Assembly: GCA_947382355.1 (NCBI GenBank)
Contig: CANCYR010000014.1
Span: forward strand, 1-64,000
Direction: 5' to 3'
Length of the DNA: 64,000 nucleotides
From: an uncultured Lachnospiraceae bacterium
GTDB taxonomy: Bacteria > Bacillota > Clostridia > Lachnospirales > Lachnospiraceae
Shown here: positions 1 to 6,414 of the stretch, one piece after another
Layout of the letters: each line of letters begins with the position of its first letter
Numbering within the stretch: the stretch's first letter is position 1
Made by a program: the position numbers and the translations under genes
The notes under the pieces: model-generated
Database searches by the model: none
Told to the model about the DNA's origin: nothing
The model's input: only the letters and a program-made list of their open reading frames with translations

Positions 1-119
1 CTGGCTATTTTAAATGCCATGCGGACTTTATGCACAAAGCAGATAAAAAGGACTTAAAGCAGCTTTTATATAAGTTTTGTAATATAAATAATGGGAAAAG
101 AGAACGAACCGGAGCATGA
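1..119 (+). CDS. 3' end of an unidentified protein (partial)
   Basis: An open frame enters from the left edge (first full codon at base 3) and stops with TGA at 117-119, giving about 38 residues with one Cys-x3-His and a Lys-rich end. I do not recognise the family. The stop overlaps the ATG of the next gene as ATGA, the usual sign of translational coupling, so it is probably the last part of an upstream operon member rather than a chance frame. Confidence 0.5.
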   Translation, partial: GYFKCHADFMHKADKKDLKQLLYKFCNINNGKRERTGA

Positions 120-799
120 AACAGGTAAAGTTTATTTTGAATTTATCACAACAAGAGTTAGAGGGAACGTTGGAACGTTACCATTTTTCAAAAAGCGACC
201 TGCCTGTTTTATGCTCTTTTTTTCTTGCTTTAAAACCGCTGATAAATTGTCAGGTGTTTTATGAAGTCATAGGCTCCAATCAAAAAAGACCAAGGCAGCT
301 TGAATTTTCAGAGGAAAAGGATTTCCTGGTGGCAATCGTGACTTTGGGAAAATCAGTGGACAGGCTTCAGGAGATGTATTTAGAGGCTCAGGATGTAATG
401 GCTGCCTATATGGTGGAATGCTTAAGCCTTGATTTGCTGAATCAGGCTTATGAAAAGCTGGCAAAGCGGATAGAAGAGGAAGAGGAAATGTACATTGGCA
501 GATATGAGTTTTTAGGCGGAAAGTATCCTTTGGAAAAAACAAAGGACATTTTCGATTACTTTTCCCAAAGTGAGGTAACCTATAATGAAGCATATATGCT
601 CATGCCCCAAAAGAGCGTGGTGTTTTTGGGAAATCTCATAAAGGAGCCCAAAGAAGCATGCAGAAATATTTGTGAAAGCTGCCCGAATAAAAACTGTAAA
701 AACAGAATTATTGTGAAAAAGCCGGAAGAAAAGCGGGAGTTCAGAAATTATGGTTATCAAAGGATTCTGGGAAAGGGATGGGGATGGAAAGAGGACTGA
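116..799 (+). CDS. B12-dependent methionine synthase activation-domain-like protein
   Basis: 227 residues. The C-terminal half resembles the reactivation (SAM-binding) domain of cobalamin-dependent methionine synthase as found in clostridial stand-alone proteins: a GGKYPLE segment near residue 134, an 'NEAYMLMPQKSV' segment at 157-168, then four cysteines (C182, C186, C189, C194) in a C-x3-C-x2-C-x4-C cluster that could bind metal or an Fe-S centre. In the family this domain reductively remethylates inactive cob(II)alamin. The gene starts with ATGA overlap on the gene upstream and runs into the corrinoid adenosyltransferase gene downstream, which supports a corrinoid role. The N-terminal 120 residues are helical and unassigned. 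Family assignment rests on motif recognition only. Confidence 0.7.
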   Translation: MKQVKFILNLSQQELEGTLERYHFSKSDLPVLCSFFLALKPLINCQVFYEVIGSNQKRPRQLEFSEEKDFLVAIVTLGKSVDRLQEMYLEAQDVMAAYMVECLSLDLLNQAYEKLAKRIEEEEEMYIGRYEFLGGKYPLEKTKDIFDYFSQSEVTYNEAYMLMPQKSVVFLGNLIKEPKEACRNICESCPNKNCKNRIIVKKPEEKREFRNYGYQRILGKGWGWKED

Positions 800-1311
800 T
801 ACATGTTTATTGCGGAGATGGGAAAGGAAAGACAACTGCTGCCATCGGTCTCGCAGTAAGAGCGGCAGGAGCGGGAAAACAGGTTATCTTTGCCCAATTT
901 TTTAAGGGAGGTTCTACTGGAGAACTGAAAAGCCTTGAAAAGCTTCCGGGTATTCGTATATTCCGAAATCCGGAGGACCTGGGATTTTTTAAGAATATGA
1001 CTAAGCAGCAAAAAGAGAAGGCTGCATGTATGCATACACATACTTTGGAAAAAATTTTTCTCACCATGGAAAAAGAACCGATTGACATGGTGATTCTGGA
1101 TGAAATCACTTATCCTTACGAATATGGCATAATTGACAAGGGGCTTGTGGAACGGCTTGTTTTCCAAAAGCCGGAGTTTCTTGAACTGGTATTGACCGGA
1201 AGAAACCCGGCGTCATTATTTTTGGAGGCGGCAGATTATATTACGGAGATGAAGAAAATAAGACATCCTTTTGATGAAAATATTGGGGCGAGGGAAGGGG
1301 TTGAATATTAA
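784..1311 (+). CDS. cobO: Cob(I)yrinic acid a,c-diamide adenosyltransferase (CobO/BtuR-type)
   Basis: About 175 residues. The protein opens with the family signature MERGLIHVYCGDGKGKTTAA, containing the P-loop GDGKGKTT, followed by 'GAGKQVIFAQFFKGG'. The later acidic segment 'VILDEITYPYEYG' and the 'ELVLTGRNP' strand are also typical. These enzymes transfer the adenosyl group of ATP to the cobalt of a reduced corrinoid in the cytoplasm. I prefer the ATG at 784 over 778 because GGGAAAGGG then lies about 6 bp upstream and because homologues begin at this Met. The gene overlaps the preceding corrinoid-activation-like gene by 16 bases, so the two are probably co-translated. Confidence 0.85.
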   Translation: MERGLIHVYCGDGKGKTTAAIGLAVRAAGAGKQVIFAQFFKGGSTGELKSLEKLPGIRIFRNPEDLGFFKNMTKQQKEKAACMHTHTLEKIFLTMEKEPIDMVILDEITYPYEYGIIDKGLVERLVFQKPEFLELVLTGRNPASLFLEAADYITEMKKIRHPFDENIGAREGVEY

Positions 1312-1470
1312 GAAAAAAAATATTATCGAAGCAAGAAGCAATATATTTAAACTCTTCATACAAGTATTTCTAAGTGCATAAAAATTTGTATGACAATGTT
1401 TCAAAGCAATATTTTGATGATAAAATGTATAAATGAGATTTTTGCAAGGGAAATGGCTATCCAATACACA

Positions 1471-1523
1471 GCGGGAGATGACGGGACATGGATGAGTCTT
1501 CTCCTACAATCCCGCAATCCATG
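1471..1523 (+). other. Interleaved inverted repeats (possible pseudoknot RNA)
   Basis: GCGGGA (1471-1476) can pair with TCCCGC (1510-1515), while CATGGAT (1488-1494) can pair with ATCCATG (1517-1523). The two helices interleave, which is an H-type pseudoknot layout. A possible promoter lies upstream (TTTCAA 1399, TAAAAT 1421-1426). The rest of the 1312-1640 gap is A+T-rich with no gene visible. Function unknown. Confidence 0.3.
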
Positions 1524-1541
1524 CGAATCCACACAAAAAAG

Positions 1542-1570
1542 TTCCAAAATCATCAATTCTCTGCTATAAT
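1542..1570 (+). promoter_or_regulatory. galE promoter
   Basis: TTCCAA (1542-1547), 17-bp spacer, perfect TATAAT (1565-1570). It lies about 70 bp before the galE start. The leader contains the small palindrome CACAATTTTGTG. Confidence 0.6.
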
Positions 1571-1640
1571 ATACCATTAGAAAGAAATACTATAACCATA
1601 AATCACAATTTTGTGTAATAGATATGAAAGGAGAAGGTAT

Positions 1641-2657
1641 ATGGCAATTTTAGTGACAGGCGGTGCAGGTTTTATCGGAAGTCATACTGTTGTAGAACTG
1701 CAAAATGCAGGTTATGAAGTAGTAGTGGTTGATAATCTGTCAAATTCCAGCGAGAAGTCTTTAAAAAGGGTAGAAGAGATTACCGGAAAGCCGGTGAAAT
1801 TCTATAGGGCGGATATTTTAGATAAGCCTGCTTTAGAAGAGGTGTTTCAAAAGGAATCCATTGATTCCTGTATCCATTTTGCAGGATTAAAGGCTGTAGG
1901 AGAATCCGTTCAGAAGCCATGGGAATATTATTATAACAATATAACGGGAACTTTGATTTTGTTAGATGTAATGAGAAAACACAATGTAAAAAATATTGTG
2001 TTTTCTTCCTCTGCTACAGTTTATGGAGCACCGGAAGTAGTTCCGATTACAGAGGAATGCCCCAAGGGAGAAATCACCAATCCTTATGGGCAGACAAAGG
2101 GAATGCTGGAGCAGGTGCTTACGGATATTTACAAGGCGGATAATGAGTGGAATGTAATCCTGCTTCGGTATTTTAATCCCATAGGAGCGCATAAAAGCGG
2201 TAAAATCGGAGAAAATCCAAACGGTATACCAAATAATTTAATGCCCTATATTACTCAGGTAGCGGTAGGAAAACTGGAAAAGCTTGGAGTATTCGGAAAT
2301 GATTATGACACACCGGACGGAACAGGGGTAAGGGATTATATTCATGTGGTTGACCTTGCAAAAGGTCATGTAAAGGCAATTGAGAAGGTAAAAGAGAATC
2401 CGGGACTGAAAATATACAATCTGGGCACAGGCATCGGATATAGTGTGTTGGATATAGTGAAAAATTTTGAAGAGGCTACCGGAATTAGTATTCCTTATGA
2501 AATTAAACCAAGACGTGCAGGAGATATTGCAACTAATTATGCAGATGCTTCTCTTGCCAAAAAGGAACTTGGATGGATAGCTGAAAACGGTATAAAAGAA
2601 ATGTGTCAGGATGCGTGGAGATGGCAGAGCCAGAATCCTAATGGATTTGAAGAATAA
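1641..2657 (+). CDS. galE: UDP-glucose 4-epimerase
   Basis: 338 residues, the usual GalE length. It interconverts UDP-glucose and UDP-galactose in the Leloir pathway and supplies UDP-galactose for surface polysaccharides. The NAD-binding Rossmann motif GGAGFIG is at residues 7-13. The extended short-chain dehydrogenase triad is present: S124 in 'FSSSATVYG', Y149 and K153 in 'NPYGQTK'. The start at 1641 is preferred to an upstream ATG at 1611 because AAAGGAGAAGG stands just upstream and the glycine motif then sits at its normal place. The gene has its own promoter and terminator, so it looks monocistronic. Confidence 0.97.
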   Translation: MAILVTGGAGFIGSHTVVELQNAGYEVVVVDNLSNSSEKSLKRVEEITGKPVKFYRADILDKPALEEVFQKESIDSCIHFAGLKAVGESVQKPWEYYYNNITGTLILLDVMRKHNVKNIVFSSSATVYGAPEVVPITEECPKGEITNPYGQTKGMLEQVLTDIYKADNEWNVILLRYFNPIGAHKSGKIGENPNGIPNNLMPYITQVAVGKLEKLGVFGNDYDTPDGTGVRDYIHVVDLAKGHVKAIEKVKENPGLKIYNLGTGIGYSVLDIVKNFEEATGISIPYEIKPRRAGDIATNYADASLAKKELGWIAENGIKEMCQDAWRWQSQNPNGFEE

Positions 2658-2683
2658 ATAGAAATCAGAAATATGGAATAAAA

Positions 2684-2735
2684 GCACCTTTTGAACCTTA
2701 GTGATAAACATTAAGGCTTCAAAAGGTGTTTTTTT
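2684..2735 (+). terminator. Intrinsic terminator of galE
   Basis: GCACCTTTTGAA-x-CCTTA pairs with TTAAGG-x-TTCAAAAGGTG around a short loop, followed directly by a run of seven or more T. It separates galE from the agr-like locus. Confidence 0.85.
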
Positions 2736-2786
2736 GCAAAAATTCAGGAAAAATGGAATAAAATGTAAAATATTTTTAAAAAAGAA

Positions 2787-2815
2787 TTGAGGTGAAATGA
2801 TAGTTACCATATAAT
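2787..2815 (+). promoter_or_regulatory. Promoter of the agr-like regulator genes
   Basis: TTGAGG (2787-2792), exactly 17 bp, then perfect TATAAT (2810-2815), about 33 bp before the response-regulator start. No tandem repeat of the agrB-promoter type is visible upstream, so this promoter may be constitutive. Confidence 0.7.
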
Positions 2816-2847
2816 GAATGTATAAGGGAAAGGAAGGAGGAAAAAGT

Positions 2848-3579
2848 ATGGCATTAAAAATGGCGGTTTGTGATGATGACCAGACAATGCTTTCTGTTAT
2901 TTCGAGTCAACTGAACGAGATTTTCGTGGAAAAGGGAATTCAGGCGAATATAGAATTATTTTCAGAGGGGAAAAGCTTGTTGGAGTGCCATAAAAAGGCG
3001 CCTTTCCAGGTTGTTTTCCTTGACATTTCCATGCCGGATATAGATGGATTTCAGGCGGCAGCGGAGTTAAAAACATGTAATAGGGAGATTGTGATAATAT
3101 TTGTAACATCCAAAGAAGAACTGGTTTATGAAAGCTTTGACTATCAGCCTTTTCATTTTATAAGAAAACAAAATAGTGAGTGTCTGAAAGCACAGCTTTT
3201 GCATGTAGTAGAGAAATTGGAGGAATATAAGAAAAGCTTTGGTAAAATCAGCATCATATTACCATATGGAACGGTACAGGAAATAGAAGTAAGCAAGATT
3301 GTAGTAGTTCAGAGTGAAAAAAATTATCTGGAATATGAGTTGGCAGGAGAGGAATCCTTAAGGGTAAGGGAAAGCCTGAATGCCGCAGAAGAAAAGCTGA
3401 AGGGATATGACTTTATTCGAATCAGCAGCAGAACTTTGGTAAATTTAAGCTATGTTGGCAGGATTCGGGAGAAAGAAGGGGCAGTAATCCTAAAAGATGG
3501 CTATTCCTATTCTTTAAGCAGAAATTATAAAAAAATCGTGGTATCTGCCTATATGAAATATTTAAGGAGCAAAAAATGA
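2848..3579 (+). CDS. LytTR-family response regulator (AgrA-like)
   Basis: 243 residues. A receiver domain (about 1-125) shows the acidic pocket 'CDDD' at 8-11 and the phospho-acceptor D59 in 'VVFLDISMPDIDG'. A LytTR DNA-binding domain (about 140-240) contains 'IVVVQSEKNYLEYEL' and 'RISSRTLVNLSYV', typical of AgrA/ComE/FsrA regulators, which bind tandem direct repeats next to promoters. The start at 2848 is chosen because GGAAGGAGG lies 7 bp upstream; the longer frame from 2818 has no ribosome site. The stop overlaps the kinase start as ATGA, so sensor and regulator are made together. Likely targets are the repeats at 4898-4928 and 10518-10546 (inference). Confidence 0.92.
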   Translation: MALKMAVCDDDQTMLSVISSQLNEIFVEKGIQANIELFSEGKSLLECHKKAPFQVVFLDISMPDIDGFQAAAELKTCNREIVIIFVTSKEELVYESFDYQPFHFIRKQNSECLKAQLLHVVEKLEEYKKSFGKISIILPYGTVQEIEVSKIVVVQSEKNYLEYELAGEESLRVRESLNAAEEKLKGYDFIRISSRTLVNLSYVGRIREKEGAVILKDGYSYSLSRNYKKIVVSAYMKYLRSKK

Positions 3580-4895
3580 AAGAAGTGGTTTGGAGTTGCT
3601 ATGAAAATCTAATAAATATTATTCAGGCGTTTGTTTTAATAGATTTTATGATTCGTTTGTATAAAGTAAAATATTGGAAGGACAAGCCCGTTATTACCAG
3701 AATAATCGGAACCGCTATATATGCAAGCGGTATTATCCTGTCAAATTACTTTGTGGAATTTGAAGGGTTGGGAATGGTAGGATTTGTTTTTTTATTGTGG
3801 CTTTGGGCAGTAGTGTTGCTGGAAGGAAAATGGTATACCATGCTTCCTGTTGTAATGATTGAAGAGTTGGCAGTGATTTTTGTATCAACGATGGTTATTT
3901 TACTTATTTGTTTGTTCACAGGTATTGATGGAGCAACATTGGCATTTGCAATCTGTCCGGAACGATTTTTAGGTTTGCTTCTGACCCAGATTTTGCTGGC
4001 AGCTTGTTTAAGGGTACTTGCCAATGCAATAAAGAAACAATGGAAACCCTTAAATAGAAGTGAAGGAAAAATTTTTGCGCTTGTGTTTCTGATTTCCCTG
4101 CTTGCTCTTTTTTGTATTACCCAAGTTGTTTTAACACAGGAATTGTCGAGATCAAATGAAATCAGACTTTTGTGTGCCTGCAGTGCACTAATATTTCTGA
4201 ATGTAATTTGTTCTCAAATGCTGAATGATCTGGCAAAAAAGAGAAAAATAGAAACGGAAAATCTGTTATTAAAGGAGCAGGCAGCATATCAGAAAAGGTA
4301 TGCAAAGGTAGTAAAACAGCAGTATGATGAAATGAAACAGATACGGCATGATATGAAACAGCATTATAGTGTGTTGGAAAATCTGCTGGCACAGGAAAAG
4401 TATCTGCCCATGAAGAAATATTTGCTAAAATGCATCGATTCCATAAACAACCGGGAAAATTTAATCTACATAAATAATGAGTATATAAATGCTATATTAA
4501 ATCGAAAAATTAATTATGCCCGGGATAAACAGATAGACGTCAGCCTGATTTCGGTACAGGAATTTTCAGGAGTGGATGAAATGGAGCTGTGCAACCTGAT
4601 TGGAAATCTTATGGACAATGCGGTGGAGGCATGCGAAAAGGTAAAAGGACAGCGGGAAATTGAATTGTCCATGTCCCAGGATGAGGAAAAGATTTATGTG
4701 GAAATAAAAAATACAATAAAAAAATCTGTATTGACAGGGAACAAGGAGCTGAAAACAAGTAAACTTGACAGAAATATGCATGGATATGGAATGAAGACTA
4801 TTAAGGAAATTGTTAAAAAATATGAAGGGCATATGGATATATGGGAGGAAATGGGGAAATTTTGTATCAGTCTTGTACTATATTTAGGTAAATAA
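3576..4895 (+). CDS. GHKL-family sensor histidine kinase (AgrC-like)
   Basis: 439 residues. The first about 215 residues are very hydrophobic and should form six or seven membrane helices, as in AgrC-type peptide receptors. A coiled-coil linker (about 218-250) leads to the HPK10-type phospho-acceptor H258 in 'IRHDMKQHY'. The GHKL ATPase domain follows with N-box 'NLIGNLMDNAVEAC' (340-353) and G-box 'HGYGMKTI'. The protein should sense the processed AgrD peptide from outside and phosphorylate the LytTR regulator. It overlaps the regulator gene by 4 bp and is followed by the AgrB/AgrD genes, which is the standard agr set in a different order from staphylococci. Confidence 0.93.
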   Translation: MKEVVWSCYENLINIIQAFVLIDFMIRLYKVKYWKDKPVITRIIGTAIYASGIILSNYFVEFEGLGMVGFVFLLWLWAVVLLEGKWYTMLPVVMIEELAVIFVSTMVILLICLFTGIDGATLAFAICPERFLGLLLTQILLAACLRVLANAIKKQWKPLNRSEGKIFALVFLISLLALFCITQVVLTQELSRSNEIRLLCACSALIFLNVICSQMLNDLAKKRKIETENLLLKEQAAYQKRYAKVVKQQYDEMKQIRHDMKQHYSVLENLLAQEKYLPMKKYLLKCIDSINNRENLIYINNEYINAILNRKINYARDKQIDVSLISVQEFSGVDEMELCNLIGNLMDNAVEACEKVKGQREIELSMSQDEEKIYVEIKNTIKKSVLTGNKELKTSKLDRNMHGYGMKTIKEIVKKYEGHMDIWEEMGKFCISLVLYLGK

Positions 4896-4897
4896 TG

Positions 4898-4928
4898 CCA
4901 AACTTCCCTAAAATTTACCAAACTTCCC
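4898..4928 (+). promoter_or_regulatory. Tandem direct repeat, likely LytTR regulator site before agrB
   Basis: CCAAACTTCCC occurs at 4898-4908 and again at 4918-4928, a period of exactly 20 bp, so both copies face the same side of the helix two turns apart. It ends 7 bp before a -35-like element. LytTR regulators of the AgrA/ComE type are known to bind such repeats just upstream of the -35. A repeat with the same period but a different core is found at 10518-10546. Confidence 0.55.
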
Positions 4929-4935
4929 AGAAGTC

Positions 4936-4964
4936 TTGTAAAAAAAGAAAAAATGGTATAGCAT
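4936..4964 (+). promoter_or_regulatory. agrB-agrD promoter (weak match)
   Basis: TTGTAA (4936-4941) with a 17-bp spacer to TAGCAT (4959-4964); TATAGC two bases earlier is an alternative -10. The poor -10 fits a promoter that needs the activator bound at the adjacent tandem repeat. Confidence 0.42.
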
Positions 4965-4968
4965 AAAT

Positions 4969-5093
4969 ACAGTTCTAATCGGTGTTCCAACGATTAGTAA
5001 CTGTTCAATAGGGGCTGAAGCACAGAATTTTGAAAGAGACGACTTCTTTCATCCGCCATATATAACTTCCGGTTTCAGTCCCTGAACTATTAG
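4969..5093 (+). other. Structured 5' leader of agrB
   Basis: Three nested or adjacent helices can form. First: ACAGTTCTAATCG (4969-4981) with CGATTAG-T-AACTGT (4991-5004). Second, an outer stem: GTTCA..AGGGGCTGAA (from 5003) with TTCAGTCCCTGAAC (5075-5088). Third, an inner hairpin: GAAAGA with TCTTTC around 5033-5050. No T-run follows, so this is a leader structure rather than a terminator. The tips (GTAACTGTTCA and TGAACTATTAG) resemble the ends of the palindromic elements at 44073 and 49539, so it could also be a worn insertion of that family. The first two helices compete for 5003-5004. Confidence 0.4.
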
Positions 5094-5109
5094 AAAGAGG
5101 AAATAGGGC

Positions 5110-5709
5110 ATGATAAAGAGAACCGCCGAATTTTTCTTAAAACGCTTTCACATAGCTGAAAAGCTGGAAAAGGAGCAGTTGGAAATCTGCCAGTATGGTA
5201 TGGAGATTATATTGGCCACATTGGTGAACATAGGGTCGGTGCTTTTAATAGGGATTTTATGGGGCAGATTGATGGAGAGCATTGTATTTCTTACAGGATT
5301 TATAGTCATCAGGCAACAGACAGGAGGATATCATGCGGGAAGTTATTTTACGTGCAATCTATCTTTGATATTGTGTTATAGCATATTGTTATCCATATAT
5401 CATACTACGGTTAGTGACTTTAGCTGGATGGGCCTTTTAGTTGTCTTTGCGATACATTTCCTGGTATGGTATTTTTTTATGCCTGTAGAAAATGCAAACA
5501 AGCCTCTGACAGCCATACAAAAGGGAAAAGCAAAAAGGTATGGGTTTTATATATCTGCTGTTTATGCCATGTTATCAGCCTTGTGCATTAAGATACAGTA
5601 CCGGAATGGACTCATGCTGGTCTATACGGTGGCATTGGTGGATGTGCTTGCCCTTATTTCAGTCATAAAAAGGAGGAATAGAATTTTATGCAGAAGAAAA
5701 GTAAGGTAG
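5110..5709 (+). CDS. agrB: AgrB-type accessory gene regulator peptidase
   Basis: 199 residues with several hydrophobic helices. The diagnostic segment 'RQQTGGYHAGSYFTCNLSL' contains the catalytic H75 and C82, in the same spacing as His77/Cys84 of staphylococcal AgrB. The enzyme is an integral membrane cysteine endopeptidase that removes the C-terminal tail of AgrD and closes the (thio)lactone ring. The gene starts at 5110 after GAAAGAGGAAAT and its 3' end overlaps agrD by 22 bp in another frame, the expected coupling. The only agrB in the window. Confidence 0.95.
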   Translation: MIKRTAEFFLKRFHIAEKLEKEQLEICQYGMEIILATLVNIGSVLLIGILWGRLMESIVFLTGFIVIRQQTGGYHAGSYFTCNLSLILCYSILLSIYHTTVSDFSWMGLLVVFAIHFLVWYFFMPVENANKPLTAIQKGKAKRYGFYISAVYAMLSALCIKIQYRNGLMLVYTVALVDVLALISVIKRRNRILCRRKVR

Positions 5710-5837
5710 GAAAGCTTATTGTCAATGTGACTACTAAAGTTGCGGCAGCAAGCGCAGGAGAAGCTTCACATTGGTGTATGTATCAGCCAAAGGAGCCGGA
5801 AGCTTTAAAGAAGTATGTAGAACAGAATAAGAAGTAG
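5688..5837 (+). CDS. agrD: Cyclic (thio)lactone autoinducer precursor AgrD
   Basis: A 49-residue gene too short for routine ORF calling. It has AGGAGG about 10 bp upstream, inside agrB. The peptide has an amphipathic basic N-terminus (MQKKSKVGKLIVNVTTKVAA), a core 'ASAGEASHWCMY', and the conserved acidic recognition tail 'QPKEPEALKKY' that AgrB cuts in this family. The only cysteine is C30. If cleavage is before the Gln, as in the YQP-type clostridial peptides, a C30 ring would contain only C-M-Y, whereas a ring from S27 would have six members (S-H-W-C-M-Y). Ring chemistry is therefore uncertain. The signal should be exported and sensed by the kinase at 3576. Confidence 0.9.
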   Translation: MQKKSKVGKLIVNVTTKVAAASAGEASHWCMYQPKEPEALKKYVEQNKK

Positions 5838-5901
5838 AAGTTAAAAGGAGCCGGATGAATTAGAATTTCAGGTTATAATCCGGTTTTACAAAAGAGGAAT
5901 A

Positions 5902-5947
5902 AACTCTCCGATACTTACTGGATAAGAGGTATTGGGGAGTTTTTGTG
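5902..5947 (+). terminator. Terminator between agrD and the first secreted-protein gene
   Basis: AACTC-x-CC-x-ATAC pairs with GTAT-x-GG-x-GAGTT with a loop of about 14 nt, followed by TTTTTGTG. A weaker CCGGAT/ATCCGG hairpin with TTTT lies just before it (5851-5887). Partial read-through into 5988 is possible. A TATAAT at 5956-5961 with a TTGGGG 18 bp upstream could give the next gene its own start. Confidence 0.7.
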
Positions 5948-5987
5948 TTATAAAATATAATATATTGAAAACGAAAGGATATGAATT

Positions 5988-6386
5988 ATGAAAGAGAAAA
6001 AAAGAAATAGAAAGATTGCAGCGATTTTTTTAACAGGAATTTTTGCATTTCTCATGTTGATAAGAGTAGAGGCATATAATAGTTCAACTGCATTTAATGG
6101 AGGCACGATGACTTATACATGTACAGTTGCAGGAACGTTAGGAAAAGCCGGTAAAAGCTCAGCAGTTGCAAGTACTGGTTATGATGTAGGTGGATACATA
6201 CAAACGATTGGAGTATTTGGATATGATAGTGGCAGTTCTGCAATATCTAGCGGATATCAGGAAAGTGTTGCAACCGCAAGCACTGCTACTAGTATAAAAA
6301 CTGGAGTTACAAGCTACAAGGCAGTACATTCCATTTTAGACAGCAGCCGTTCCGTATTAAAAACTGTGAAAAAGACGGTGCAGTAA
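5988..6386 (+). CDS. Small secreted Gly/Ser/Thr-rich protein A (cassette 1)
   Basis: 132 residues. A classic Sec signal peptide (KEKKRNRK, hydrophobic core, cleavage after 'VEA' near residue 29) leaves a mature protein of about 103 residues rich in Gly, Ser, Thr, Ala and Tyr with a single cysteine ('MTYTCTVAG') and a basic tail ending 'KTVKKTVQ'. I do not recognise the family. It does not align clearly with proteins B (10648) and C (15878), yet it has the same size, signal peptide and position ahead of the same partner genes. GAAAGGA lies 8 bp upstream. It could be a bacteriocin-like, matrix or signal protein exported by this cluster; none of these is shown by the sequence. Confidence 0.7.
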   Translation: MKEKKRNRKIAAIFLTGIFAFLMLIRVEAYNSSTAFNGGTMTYTCTVAGTLGKAGKSSAVASTGYDVGGYIQTIGVFGYDSGSSAISSGYQESVATASTATSIKTGVTSYKAVHSILDSSRSVLKTVKKTVQ

Positions 6387-6414
6387 AACGGAAGTGTGTT
6401 TACAAGGAGGTTAT

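Noticed and set aside
5851-5887. CCGGAT/ATCCGG hairpin as the main terminator of agrD
   Set aside because: Only six pairs with a 21-base loop and TTTT; the hairpin at 5902-5947 is stronger.
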